From Paraburkholderia sp. Ac-20340 (GTDB lineage Bacteria; Pseudomonadota; Gammaproteobacteria; Burkholderiales; Burkholderiaceae), in the NCBI RefSeq assembly GCF_017104965.1, contig NZ_JAAGPR010000003.1:1-64000 (forward strand): 64,000 nucleotides of DNA, in the 5' to 3' direction. The stretch's first letter is position 1. Each line of letters begins with the position of its first letter. Below the pieces are notes generated by a model. That model was not told the origin of the DNA, did no database searches, and saw only the letters and a program-made list of their open reading frames with translations. The position numbers were made by a program, and so were the translations under genes. Below, one piece after another: positions 8,773 to 17,160 of this stretch.

Positions 8773-9612
8773 TCAGAACAGACGCAGCAGACCGTCCAGA
8801 CCGACGAAATTAAACGCGACGCTCGCCGCTTCGCGCACCACCGGCTTGGCGCGGAACGCCACCGACAGACCGGCCACGGCCATCATCTTCAGATCGTTCG
8901 AGCCGTCGCCCATCGCGATCGCACGGCGCGGATCGATACCCAGTTGCGCGCAGGTTTCGCTGACGGTACGCGCCTTCACTTCGGCGTTGACGATCTCGCC
9001 CGTGACGCGGCCCGTGAGCTTGCCGTCGACGATTTCCAGCGAGTTCGCCCGCGTGAAGTCGAGGCCGAGGCGCGCCTTCAGACGCTCCGTGAAGAACGTG
9101 AAGCCGCCCGAGACCAGCAGCGTCTTCAGACCCGCCGCCTTCGCGCCCGCGAGCATCTTTTCCGCGCCGGGCGAGAGTTGCAGACGCTCTTCGTAGACGC
9201 GCTCCAGCGCGCTCGCGTCGAGGCCCTTGAGCAGCGCCACGCGGCGCGTGAGGCTTTCGTTGAAGTCCTTGATCTCGCCGCGCATCGACGCTTCGGTGAT
9301 TGCCGCGACTTCGGCTTTCAGGCCGCAAAAATCGGCGATTTCATCGATGCACTCGATCGTGATGAGCGTCGAATCCATGTCCATCGCCACGAGGCCGAAG
9401 CTGCCGAGCGTGCGGCCCGGTTCCACGAATGCGTAGTCGAGCTGATGCACGCCGCAATAGACGTCGAGGTCCGGGCGCTGCGCGGGTACGGCGTCTTCGA
9501 TACGGATCGCGTGTTCGTCGATCGGCACAAGGCGGCTGCCGCGTGCGAGCGCGAGCAGCGGCTTGTGGTGAACGTCTTGCAGCGGAGCGGGACTCTGGAT
9601 GACGAGATTCAT
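8773..9612 (-). CDS. serB: Phosphoserine phosphatase
   Basis: A 279-residue HAD-superfamily phosphatase performing the last step of L-serine synthesis. The catalytic DxDST motif is Asp78-Met-Asp80-Ser-Thr, the SGGF motif with phosphate contact follows near residue 165, and GDGSND carries the Mg2+ aspartates. An N-terminal domain of about 70 residues precedes the HAD core, as in other Burkholderia SerB. The frame is open far upstream, but MNLVIQSPAP at 9612 gives the usual 279-residue length. In Burkholderia serB often lies near mfd; here they are about 14 kb apart with many genes between. Confidence 0.95.
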   Translation of the reverse strand: MNLVIQSPAPLQDVHHKPLLALARGSRLVPIDEHAIRIEDAVPAQRPDLDVYCGVHQLDYAFVEPGRTLGSFGLVAMDMDSTLITIECIDEIADFCGLKAEVAAITEASMRGEIKDFNESLTRRVALLKGLDASALERVYEERLQLSPGAEKMLAGAKAAGLKTLLVSGGFTFFTERLKARLGLDFTRANSLEIVDGKLTGRVTGEIVNAEVKARTVSETCAQLGIDPRRAIAMGDGSNDLKMMAVAGLSVAFRAKPVVREAASVAFNFVGLDGLLRLF

Positions 9613-9936
9613 GACGTGTGCGGCGCAAGGCGCCCCGGAAGCGGCTGGAGTGGAGTCAGATTCGGGGCAGGAATCGAAACAGGGCGCGAAGACGGCCGGA
9701 CGTTTCCCTATGAGGAAAGCTCCAGCCGGCATGCGCGGCGAAAACGCGAATTGTACCGTTTCGATAGTCCAATGCGGCCCACCGCACACCTTACGAAGAC
9801 GAAAGCCCGCTTTCGAGGCACAATGAATGCTCGTGCGGCGTCCGACGGGGGGCGGCCGCCGCGTGCCGTCAACCACGTATCGCGAGCCGCGTCGCGCGAC
9901 GCGTTGCATGCGCCCATCGGCGCCAGGGGAACCGGT
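9613..9936. other. Divergent intergenic region serB / ligD-like gene
   Basis: This 324-base stretch lies between the serB start (leftward) and the polymerase-domain gene (rightward), so both promoters should be here. The rightward frame stays open through it, and a second ATG at 9823 would lengthen that protein by 38 residues. I see no strong sigma70 pair and no RNA gene. Confidence 0.4.
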
Positions 9937-11058
9937 ATGCAGGACGCTCATCCCAGCCAGACAAGTCCTGGCCGAACGCCGACCGGCGCGCGCAGGCAGG
10001 CCCAGGAAAGCGCAGCGCCTTCCACGCATGAAGTGCTTCAAGCCCCTGAGATGTCGAAGGAGCCGGAAGTACGCGGTGTTCCCGTCGCGCGCACAGCGCG
10101 TGCCTCGACTCCCGCTACGCCAGCCCGTTCGCGTGCCGGCCGCGCCAGCACCACCGGCGAGGTGGCCGGTATCCACATCACCAGCGCGCGCCGCATCATC
10201 GACGTCGAAAGCGGTATTCGCAAGCTCGATCTCGTGCGCTATTACGCGCGGGCCGCGCCGTGGCTACTGCCGCATCTGCGTGATCGCCCGGCGTCGCTCG
10301 TGCGCGCGCCGCAAGGCCTGTCCGGCGAATTGCTGTTTCAGCGTCAGGTCGCCCGCGCACCGATTCCCGGCGCGACGCTCCATGAAGAACTGGATTCCGC
10401 GCATCCGCTGATTGGCATCGATTCGCTCGAAGCGCTGATCAACGTGGCGCAGATGGATGCGATCGAGCTTCATACCTGGAACGCGCACGCCGCCGAAATC
10501 GAATGGCCCGACCGGATCGTGTTCGATCTCGATCCAGATCCGGCGCTGGGCTGGGATCGCGTGATCGAGGCGGCCGATCTCACCCGCGCGGTGCTCAGCG
10601 ATCTGGGGCTGGAGTCGTTCTGCAAGACGAGCGGCGGCAAGGGCCTGCATATCGTCGTGCCGATCACGCCCGGGCCGGGCTGGGACGACACCAAGGCTTT
10701 TGCGCGCGCGGTGGCGCAACGTCTGGCGTCGGGCTGGCCGACGCTGTTCACGGCCACGATGGGCGTCGAGCATCACAGAAAGAAAATCTTCGTCGATTAC
10801 CTGCGCAACGTGCGCGGTGCCAGCACGGCGGTCGCTTATGGCGTGCGTGCGCGGCCGGGCATGGGCGTTTCCGTGCCGATCGGCTGGGACGAACTCGCGC
10901 AGACGACCGGCGGCGCGCACTGGACGCTGGCCAATATCGACGTGCGGCTCAAGCAACTGAACCGGCCGAAGCGCGCGGCGCCGTGGGCGCGCTACGGCCA
11001 GGTGCAGCAGACGGTGAGCAGCGAATTGACGCTGCGGCTGGAGGAGGGCGGCGCCTGA
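9937..11058 (+). CDS. Stand-alone LigD-type polymerase/primase domain protein
   Basis: A 373-residue protein of the LigD polymerase (PolDom, archaeo-eukaryotic primase) family, which adds ribonucleotides at broken ends during Ku-dependent end joining. Catalytic metal aspartates are Asp197 and Asp199 (FDLDPD) and Asp287 (FVDYLRN), with the SGGKGLH motif at 232-238, so the domain looks active. Residues 1-75 are an Ala/Thr/Arg-rich, probably disordered linker of the type that joins domains in full LigD. No ligase or phosphoesterase domain and no ku gene are present nearby. The start at 9937 has an AGGGGAA site; ATG 9823 is the alternative. Either a separated NHEJ polymerase or the C-terminal remnant of a larger ligD. 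Confidence 0.85.
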   Translation: MQDAHPSQTSPGRTPTGARRQAQESAAPSTHEVLQAPEMSKEPEVRGVPVARTARASTPATPARSRAGRASTTGEVAGIHITSARRIIDVESGIRKLDLVRYYARAAPWLLPHLRDRPASLVRAPQGLSGELLFQRQVARAPIPGATLHEELDSAHPLIGIDSLEALINVAQMDAIELHTWNAHAAEIEWPDRIVFDLDPDPALGWDRVIEAADLTRAVLSDLGLESFCKTSGGKGLHIVVPITPGPGWDDTKAFARAVAQRLASGWPTLFTATMGVEHHRKKIFVDYLRNVRGASTAVAYGVRARPGMGVSVPIGWDELAQTTGGAHWTLANIDVRLKQLNRPKRAAPWARYGQVQQTVSSELTLRLEEGGA

Positions 11059-11174
11059 GTCGTCGCTGCGCGGTCTACAAAACCTGTCCGGTGGCAAGCC
11101 GTATAAAACCTGGGCCGGGCGACGCCATCGCCCGGCGCACGGCTTCGCGCGGCGCGCTAGACTGACAGGAGAAC

Positions 11175-11225
11175 AATTCGCCACGTAAATTCGCCACGTA
11201 AATCCGCCACGTAATCCGCCACGTG
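11175..11225. repeat. Four-copy 13-bp tandem repeat
   Basis: Direct repeats with consensus AATTCGCCACGTA: 11175-11187 and 11188-11200 are identical, 11201-11213 has one change, and 11214-11225 is a shortened, diverged copy. It lies about 60 bases before the start of the downstream secreted-protein gene, in its leader or promoter region. Confidence 0.85.
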
Positions 11226-11286
11226 TTCGCGTGTCGCCCCGGCCACGTCGTTCGCGGTCGTGGCGGCTCCCCCAAGGAGGTGACGC

Positions 11287-11847
11287 ATGCCCTGCAGCCG
11301 CACCCGCTCCCGCCGCACTCGCGCGGCGCTCGCTCATGTTGCCGTTGCCGTGACCTGCGCGTGCACGATCGCGCTGCCGGCTCACGCCTCGCCGCCGATC
11401 AAGGTGACCTCGCAGGCCGCACCCGACGGTCCGATCCGCTACACGGTCAAAGTGACGTCGAAGCTCTACGGCAACGCCCAGGAAACGCGCACACTGCGCT
11501 CGGGCGATACCGATGACTTCACCTGGCGCTCCACGCCGCCGGGCGGCGCGGTGCCCGCCGCGCAAAGTTGCCCTGACTACAGTTCCTTGCCGCTCGACGC
11601 CAACGGCGCGATGGTGCGCCAGACCCAGTTGCGTCTCGCGCCGATCGTCGCGCAAAACGGTACGGCCAATGTGCAGGTGAGCTTCCGCGCCCAGGCGCCG
11701 CGTGGCGGCAAGGCGGCGGGCGGCGCGCAATGCCCGGAAGTGGTCGCGCATAGCGAAGTGCTGCATTTTTCGATGCCGACCAACGGCACGGCAAAAACGC
11801 TCACGCTCAGTGACGGCACGCAGTTGAGCGTTTCGGCACAGCGCTAG
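11287..11847 (+). CDS. Small secreted protein of unknown function (DUF6013-like)
   Basis: A 186-residue protein with a Sec-type signal: a very basic start (RTRSRRTRAA), a hydrophobic core (about 17-31) and a likely cleavage after AHA near residue 34. The mature part is rich in short beta strands (IKVTSQ, YTVKVTSKLYG, LSVSAQ), with two cysteines (SCPDYS and QCPEV) that could form one disulfide. It resembles a Burkholderia periplasmic family I associate with DUF6013, an assignment made from memory and not checked. An excellent AAGGAGGT ribosome site sits 5 bases before the ATG. Convergent with fetB. Confidence 0.75.
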   Translation: MPCSRTRSRRTRAALAHVAVAVTCACTIALPAHASPPIKVTSQAAPDGPIRYTVKVTSKLYGNAQETRTLRSGDTDDFTWRSTPPGGAVPAAQSCPDYSSLPLDANGAMVRQTQLRLAPIVAQNGTANVQVSFRAQAPRGGKAAGGAQCPEVVAHSEVLHFSMPTNGTAKTLTLSDGTQLSVSAQR

Positions 11848-11898
11848 GCGTTCGCTTCACGGCGGTCTCTGCGTCCGCGTCTACTCGCGGGGACCGCG

Positions 11899-12714
11899 TC
11901 AGCCGCGCGTTTTGGCACGCTCCTTGAGCCGCGCGGCGATAAAGCAGTGATCGGCCGAAAACAGCCGCCGGTACGCCAGAATCACCGCGCCCACCGTTCC
12001 CAGCGCCGATGAAGCCGCGATCAGAAACATGATCACGATCTGATAGCGCACCGCCTGCAAAGGCGACTGTCCCGCCAGCACCTGGCCCGTCATCATGCCG
12101 GGCAGACTCACGACGCCGACCACGGCCATCTGATTGAGCGTCGGGATCATGCCTGCGCGCACCGCTTCGCGCGCGCTCGCCTGAGCCGCTTCCCAGCGCG
12201 TCGCGCCGAGCGCCAGCGCGCTTCCCACGCGATCGCGCCGCGCCGTGAGTTCCTGCATCATGCGCTCGACGCCCAGCGACACGCCCGTGAGCGTATTGCC
12301 GAGAATCATGCCGAGAATCGGAATCGCGTATTGCGGCTCGTACCAAGGCCGGATGCGGATCACGGCGAACAGACCCACCGCCGCAACGAGCCAGGCGCTC
12401 ACCCAGATCGACACGATGCTGTCGACGCGCTGTCCGGCATACGTGCGCGCGCCGCGCTGCGCGCCCGCGAATCCGGCGATCAGCGTCATCAGCGCCATCA
12501 GCGGCAGCACTACGTACCAGCGGTTGAACGCGAACACCCAGCCCAGCACATAGCCGATCGCCAGCAGTTGCACGACGGTGCGCACGGCGGCCCACGCGAG
12601 CTTGCGTTCGAGATCGAGCTTGAGCAGCACGGAAACCGCGCCGTTCACAAACACCAGCAAGGCCGCAATCGCGACATCGCCGATACCGAGGTCCTGCAAC
12701 ACGCCCGGGCTCAT
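11899..12714 (-). CDS. fetB: FetB-type ABC transporter permease (UPF0014)
   Basis: A 271-residue inner-membrane permease with about seven hydrophobic segments and the conserved central block GNTLTGVSLGVERM (about 138-151) and TLNQMAVVGVVSLPGMMTGQ typical of the UPF0014/FetB family. With FetA it is described in E. coli as an iron exporter that improves resistance to oxidative stress. Its ATG overlaps the end of fetA by four bases (ATGA), so the two are translationally coupled. The opposite strand also holds a long open frame, which is a GC-driven shadow. Confidence 0.9.
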   Translation of the reverse strand: MSPGVLQDLGIGDVAIAALLVFVNGAVSVLLKLDLERKLAWAAVRTVVQLLAIGYVLGWVFAFNRWYVVLPLMALMTLIAGFAGAQRGARTYAGQRVDSIVSIWVSAWLVAAVGLFAVIRIRPWYEPQYAIPILGMILGNTLTGVSLGVERMMQELTARRDRVGSALALGATRWEAAQASAREAVRAGMIPTLNQMAVVGVVSLPGMMTGQVLAGQSPLQAVRYQIVIMFLIAASSALGTVGAVILAYRRLFSADHCFIAARLKERAKTRG

Positions 12715-13460
12715 TGCGGTGCTCCGCTGATGGTGGTGGCGGTGGCGGCTTCGCTGAGCACGCCCGCGCGCATCGTCAGGTGGCGCGTGCCGACGCGTTG
12801 CGCCTGGGCGGGATCATGCGAAACCCAGACCGTCGCGCGCGCGGCGCGTTCGTGTTCGAACCAGTGAGCGATCAGCGTTTCGACTGCGCGCGCCGAATCG
12901 GGATCGAGCGAGGCGGTGGGTTCGTCGAGCAGCAGCGCTTCGGGATCGAGTTGCAGCACGCGCACCAGCGCGACGATCTGCGCTTCGCCGCCCGACAGTT
13001 CGGCGGCGTCGCGCTCGAGAAAGTCGCTGCCGCGACCGGCGGCTGCCAGCAGGCTAGCGGCGCGTGCGGCGTCGAAGCTGGCATCGCGATACACCGCCAG
13101 CGAATACGGATAACGCAGATTCTCTTCGACCGTGCCGTCGATCAGCGCGGGACGCTGGCGCAGATAGGCGATATGCCGTCGGTAGCGCGGAATCTGCGCG
13201 CGCGCGACGCGCTCGCCGTGCCAGAAGATCGAGCCTTCGTCGGCGGGATCGAGCAGCGCCAGCGCGCGCAGGAACACGCTCTTGCCCGAACCGGACGGCC
13301 CCGTGAGTACCACGCGCTGGCCTGCCATTAGCGAAAAATTCGCCGGTTGTAGCAAAATCTGGCCGCGTTGCGCGTCGCGGCGCGCGAGCGCGCGTGTCTC
13401 GACCAGCGGCGCGGTCAGGCCGCAAGAAGTATCGGCGTGATCGTTCTGGGGGTTCTTCAT
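12711..13460 (-). CDS. fetA: FetA-type ABC transporter ATP-binding protein
   Basis: A 249-residue ABC ATPase. Walker A GPSGSGKS is near residue 55, the ABC signature LSGGEAQ near 155, Walker B LLLDEP follows, and the switch histidine lies in WVSHD. It pairs with the following fetB (overlap 12711-12714). The start at 13460 (MKNPQND) is the only sensible one in the last part of a longer open frame, although no Shine-Dalgarno is visible and AT-rich sequence (ATCAATATCAATTA) precedes it. Substrate is inferred from FetB; related pairs have been proposed for iron. Confidence 0.9.
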   Translation of the reverse strand: MKNPQNDHADTSCGLTAPLVETRALARRDAQRGQILLQPANFSLMAGQRVVLTGPSGSGKSVFLRALALLDPADEGSIFWHGERVARAQIPRYRRHIAYLRQRPALIDGTVEENLRYPYSLAVYRDASFDAARAASLLAAAGRGSDFLERDAAELSGGEAQIVALVRVLQLDPEALLLDEPTASLDPDSARAVETLIAHWFEHERAARATVWVSHDPAQAQRVGTRHLTMRAGVLSEAATATTISGAPQ

Positions 13461-13600
13461 TAATTGATATTGATGGCTAACAAGGCTGCTACGCAGACAT
13501 GCGCCCGCGAAAGCGCGCGCATTACGGCTGATGGCCCAGGCGGGCACGCCGGCTGCTTCAAAATCGTTGGCGAAACAACAATGCATAACACGGAGTGCGC

Positions 13601-16054
13601 ATGACGTCACCGCAACCCAAGCCCCGCGGCCCCGGCCGCACACTCGCCAGGATCATCGCATGGCTCGTGGCGGTTGTCGCCGTGCTGATCGCCGCGCTTG
13701 CGGTTTTCATCCTGACCTTCGACTGGAATCGCGCCAAACCTTACGTCAACGAAAAAGTGTCGGAGGCGATTGGCCGTCCGTTCGCGATCGTCGGCGATCT
13801 GAAGGTGGGCTGGCGCAGGCCGCCGGGCGAAACGGGCTGGCGCGCCTGGGTGCCCTGGCCGCGCTTTTCGGCGCAGCAGATCGAAGTGGCGAACCCCGAC
13901 TGGACCAAAACGCCCAAGTTCGCCACCCTCGACGAGATCGACTTCGAAGTGGCTGTGCTGCCGCTGCTCGCGCACGACATCGTGATTCCGGCGATCAATC
14001 TCGTGAATCCTTCCGTCGATGTCGAACGGCTCGCCGATGGCCGCAATAACTGGACTTTCAAGCTGCCGGCTTCGAGCGGACCGTCGACGTGGAAACTCAA
14101 TCTGCATGACATCACGTTCTCGAACGGCAATATCGACGTTAGCGACCAGCAGACCAAAACCGATGTGAAAGTGACCGTGAGCCTGCTTGGCCAGGGCATT
14201 CCGATCGGCAAGGTGATGGAGCAGCAGGAAGCGGCGTCGCGGCAGGGCTCGGCGCAGGTGATCGGGCGTTCGGGCGCGAACCGGCTCGCGCAGCAGGCGG
14301 AAAAGCAGCAGGCTTCGGAAGCGGCGGCGGCCAGTGCTGCGAGTGCTGCGAGCGGTGCCAGCGACGCCAGCGCGGTAACGACCGCCAGCGCGCCCGCCGC
14401 TTCGCAGGGCATTGGCTCGAAGCTCGCCGCAATCGGTGCGAGTTCGGCCAGCAACGCCAATGCGGTTTCCGGCGGCAAGACCACGGAACCGTTCTATGCA
14501 ATCGGCTGGACGGTCAAAGGCACGTACAACAAGACGGCGCTGTCGGGCGAAGGCAAGCTCGGCGGCGTGCTTGCGCTGCAGGACCCGAAGCGCGCCTTCC
14601 CGGTGCAGGCCGACGTGCGCGCGGGCGACATGCATATCGCGCTGGTCGGCACGATCACGGACCCCGCGCATCTGGCGGCCGTCGATCTGCGCCTGTGGCT
14701 GCAAGGGCAGAGCATGGCGCATCTTTACAACCTCACCGGCGTCACGCTGCCGGAAACGCCGCCCTATGCGACCGAAGGCCGTTTTGTCGGCCAGTTCAAG
14801 AAAGGCGCGAGCGTCTTCCGCTATGAAAACTTCACGGGCCGCGTGGGCGGCAGCGATCTGAACGGCACGCTCGTCTACACGCAGCGCCCGACGCGGCCGC
14901 TGCTCTCGGGCGCGCTCGTCTCGAACCTGCTGCAGTTTTCCGATCTGGCGCCGGTCATCGGTGCGGACAGCAAGGCGAGCAAAGCCAAACGCGGCGACAC
15001 CGTCAAGCAGCCCGCCGACCGCGTGATTCCGGTCGAGCCGTTCAAGACCGACCGCTGGAACGCCATCGACGCCGATGTGAAGTTCACCGGCAAGCGCATC
15101 ATCAAGCAGGGCAGCCTGCCGATCCAGGATCTCTACACGCACGTGATCATGACCGACGGCGTGCTCGCGCTCGATCCGCTGCAGTTCGGCGTCGCCGGCG
15201 GCACGCTCGCGACGCGCGTGAACCTCGACGGCGGGCACACGCCGCTCAAGGCGCGCGGCACGGTCGAAGCGCGCCACCTCAAGCTCAAGCAACTGTTCCC
15301 GAGCGTCAAGTCGATGCAGTCGGCGCTGGGCGAAATCAACGGCGACGCGTCGCTGTCGGCCACCGGCAATTCGCCGGCGGCGCTGGCGTCCACCTCGAAC
15401 GGCGAGGTCAAGCTGCTCGTCACGCAAGGCACCGTCAGCCGTCTGCTGATGGAAGCGGCCGGCCTGAACGTGGCGAACGTGGTCTACGAGAAGCTGTTCG
15501 GCCAGCGCGACGTGAAGATCAACTGCGCGGCCGCCGATTTCGTGGCGACCAATGGCGTGCTCGATCCGCGCGTGTTCGCACTCGACACCGACGATGCCGT
15601 GATCGACATCACTGGCCCGATCGATCTGCGCGACGAATCGATGGACATGAAGGTGCACCCGCATACCAAGGGCTTCCGCATTTTCTCGCTGCGTTCGCCG
15701 CTGTATGTGAAGGGCACGTTCAAGAATCCGCACGTGGGCGTCGATGCCGCTGCGCTGGCGCTGCGCGGCGGCGCGATGGTCGGGCTGGGGCTGATCAATC
15801 CGTTCGCGGCGCTGATTCCGCTGATCGCGCCGAGCAACAACAAGCCGCTGCCGTGCGATCAGTTGTTCTCGCAGATGCGCCAGCATCCGGTCGCGCCGCC
15901 GCCGGGGCAGAAGATGCGCGCGCCGGCTTCCGCGCCGGTGGCGGGCAGCGCGGCGTCGTCGCGTTCATCGGCGCCCGCGAAGACACCGGAAAAGAACACG
16001 CGGCCCGACGCGGCTTCGCAGCCGGGCATGCAGAATCTCTATAAGGGAAGCTAA
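13601..16054 (+). CDS. AsmA family protein
   Basis: An 817-residue inner-membrane-anchored periplasmic protein. One N-terminal transmembrane helix (about residues 14-38) is followed directly by the AsmA motif (KPYVNEKVSEAIGRPF, then DLKVGW). Long beta-rich repeats and a C-terminal AsmA region (VDLRDESMDM, KGTFKNPHVGVD) follow. AsmA-like proteins are bridge-like lipid-transfer candidates affecting the outer membrane. Two Ala/Ser low-complexity stretches (about 228-290 and the C-terminal 60 residues) interrupt the fold. The ATG at 13601 has GGAG just upstream; a GTG two codons earlier is less likely. Not further assignable to YhjG, TamB or AsmA2 groups. Confidence 0.9.
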   Translation: MTSPQPKPRGPGRTLARIIAWLVAVVAVLIAALAVFILTFDWNRAKPYVNEKVSEAIGRPFAIVGDLKVGWRRPPGETGWRAWVPWPRFSAQQIEVANPDWTKTPKFATLDEIDFEVAVLPLLAHDIVIPAINLVNPSVDVERLADGRNNWTFKLPASSGPSTWKLNLHDITFSNGNIDVSDQQTKTDVKVTVSLLGQGIPIGKVMEQQEAASRQGSAQVIGRSGANRLAQQAEKQQASEAAAASAASAASGASDASAVTTASAPAASQGIGSKLAAIGASSASNANAVSGGKTTEPFYAIGWTVKGTYNKTALSGEGKLGGVLALQDPKRAFPVQADVRAGDMHIALVGTITDPAHLAAVDLRLWLQGQSMAHLYNLTGVTLPETPPYATEGRFVGQFKKGASVFRYENFTGRVGGSDLNGTLVYTQRPTRPLLSGALVSNLLQFSDLAPVIGADSKASKAKRGDTVKQPADRVIPVEPFKTDRWNAIDADVKFTGKRIIKQGSLPIQDLYTHVIMTDGVLALDPLQFGVAGGTLATRVNLDGGHTPLKARGTVEARHLKLKQLFPSVKSMQSALGEINGDASLSATGNSPAALASTSNGEVKLLVTQGTVSRLLMEAAGLNVANVVYEKLFGQRDVKINCAAADFVATNGVLDPRVFALDTDDAVIDITGPIDLRDESMDMKVHPHTKGFRIFSLRSPLYVKGTFKNPHVGVDAAALALRGGAMVGLGLINPFAALIPLIAPSNNKPLPCDQLFSQMRQHPVAPPPGQKMRAPASAPVAGSAASSRSSAPAKTPEKNTRPDAASQPGMQNLYKGS

Positions 16055-16087
16055 CGAAGCTGCACGTCAAAAGCAGGCGCGCATGAC

Positions 16088-16127
16088 AAAACGCCCGACG
16101 CTGATTTCACATAGCGTCGGGCGTTTT
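16088..16127. terminator. Terminator between the AsmA gene and a convergent gene
   Basis: A perfect 12-bp stem (ACGCCCGACGCT 16091-16102 and AGCGTCGGGCGT 16113-16124) with a 10-base loop, flanked by AAA on the left and TTT on the right, so it can work in both directions. Confidence 0.85.
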
Positions 16128-16137
16128 CGTGTGGATC

Positions 16138-16593
16138 TCAGCGCAATTGCTGCTTCGGTGCCGGATCGCCGGCCGCGTCCTGACCGCGTGCCGGGCGTCG
16201 CGAACCTGCGCCGGGTCGACCGGCGCCGAAATCCGGCAGAATCCGGCCGCGCGCGCGGCTGGCGAAGACCAGGAAGCCGAAACCATCGGCTTCGTACCAG
16301 TAGCCGCCGTTCTCCAACCCTTCGATCGGCTGCTCGAGCGCATGCGCAATGGATTCGATGCAGCGCTTGCGCAATTCGCCGGTGCCTGGCCACGGCGGTT
16401 GTGCGCCGCGCATGCTGCACAGGAGCACGTCGAGACCCGGCAGCACATGGGCATAAAGCACCGGCTCGTCCTGGGCGCGCGCACGCGCGATCTTCGTGTC
16501 CAGTTGACCGAACGGTTTGAAGTGGCTCAGTACGGCGAGAAATGACTCGTCGCCATCGGCCTTGATGCGTTTACGCTTTTTCGGGAAGGACAT
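16138..16593 (-). CDS. Conserved hypothetical protein
   Basis: A 151-residue soluble protein with a very basic N-terminus (MSFPKKRKRIKADGDE), a central region containing YAHVLPGLDVLLCSMRG and EGLENGGYWYEADGFGFLVFA, and an Arg/Gly/Pro-rich tail. There is no signal peptide or membrane segment. I do not recognise a function. The frame extends further upstream, but the start at 16593 gives a natural polar N-terminus. It faces the AsmA gene across a strong terminator and probably forms a single-gene unit. Confidence 0.65.
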   Translation of the reverse strand: MSFPKKRKRIKADGDESFLAVLSHFKPFGQLDTKIARARAQDEPVLYAHVLPGLDVLLCSMRGAQPPWPGTGELRKRCIESIAHALEQPIEGLENGGYWYEADGFGFLVFASRARGRILPDFGAGRPGAGSRRPARGQDAAGDPAPKQQLR

Positions 16594-17160
16594 AAAAATT
16601 CGCCTGAAAAAGGTGGATTGCAAGACACGCAGCGTTCCCATGCGACCACTCCCGGATTGGTGCGCCGCACGTCGATCCACCATGGATCTGCCGTTTTCGC
16701 GAGGATGCAGGCCGTGGGGACGGCGCCCAGATCCTCCTTGCGTCAGGCAAACGCCATGCCGGACAGCACGTCGCGCTCATGTAAGTATCCCGGCGCTCTC
16801 TCGCTTCTTTTACCGCTTCTCTTACCCTGTCTTTCTTTCGTCTCCGGTCTCAATAATAGTCCCGCACGCGCGCGCGGTGTGACGATTTCTCGGGAAAAAG
16901 GCGGCTTTTCTCACGGCGAGGTGGGCAGTGCCACATACATTGTCATCTCGGTATTTCGCGCCGATAATGTTTCGGCTCTGATGCCTGCGGCGCACGATGC
17001 GCCGCGCGGGGAATCGGTCGCAGGTTGGCCGCGACCGATGTGCGAATTGGGTACGAATTGGGTCATCAGGCAGACAGATCGGAGCCGGGGCGGCGCTGCG
17101 GCCCACGCACGAGCATCACGGCGACGCCTTGCGCGCCCGCCGCCACTGAATCCGACCATC
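16594..17160. other. Intergenic region upstream of the signalling cluster
   Basis: In these 567 bases I find no supportable gene. The left end is the leader of the leftward hypothetical gene. The right part holds a good candidate promoter (16940-16968) for the kinase operon, which would give a leader of about 185 bases. A frame open through the region toward 17161 has no recognisable protein character. Confidence 0.5.
16940..16968 (+). promoter_or_regulatory. Candidate sigma70 promoter for the kinase cluster
   Basis: TTGTCA at 16940-16945, a 17-base spacer, then GATAAT at 16963-16968. Both hexamers differ from consensus by one base. It lies about 190 bases before the histidine-kinase start codon, in an otherwise gene-free region. 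Confidence 0.5.

Noticed and set aside
9823..9936. Longer start for the LigD-type polymerase at ATG 9823
   Set aside because: ATG 9937 has a clear AGGGGAA ribosome site. The extra 38 residues are low-complexity and not needed for the domain, though the longer form cannot be excluded.
16618..17160. N-terminal extension of the histidine kinase through the open upstream frame
   Set aside because: The upstream translation has no domain features, and a good promoter sits inside it. The protein starting at 17161 begins directly with a transmembrane signal.
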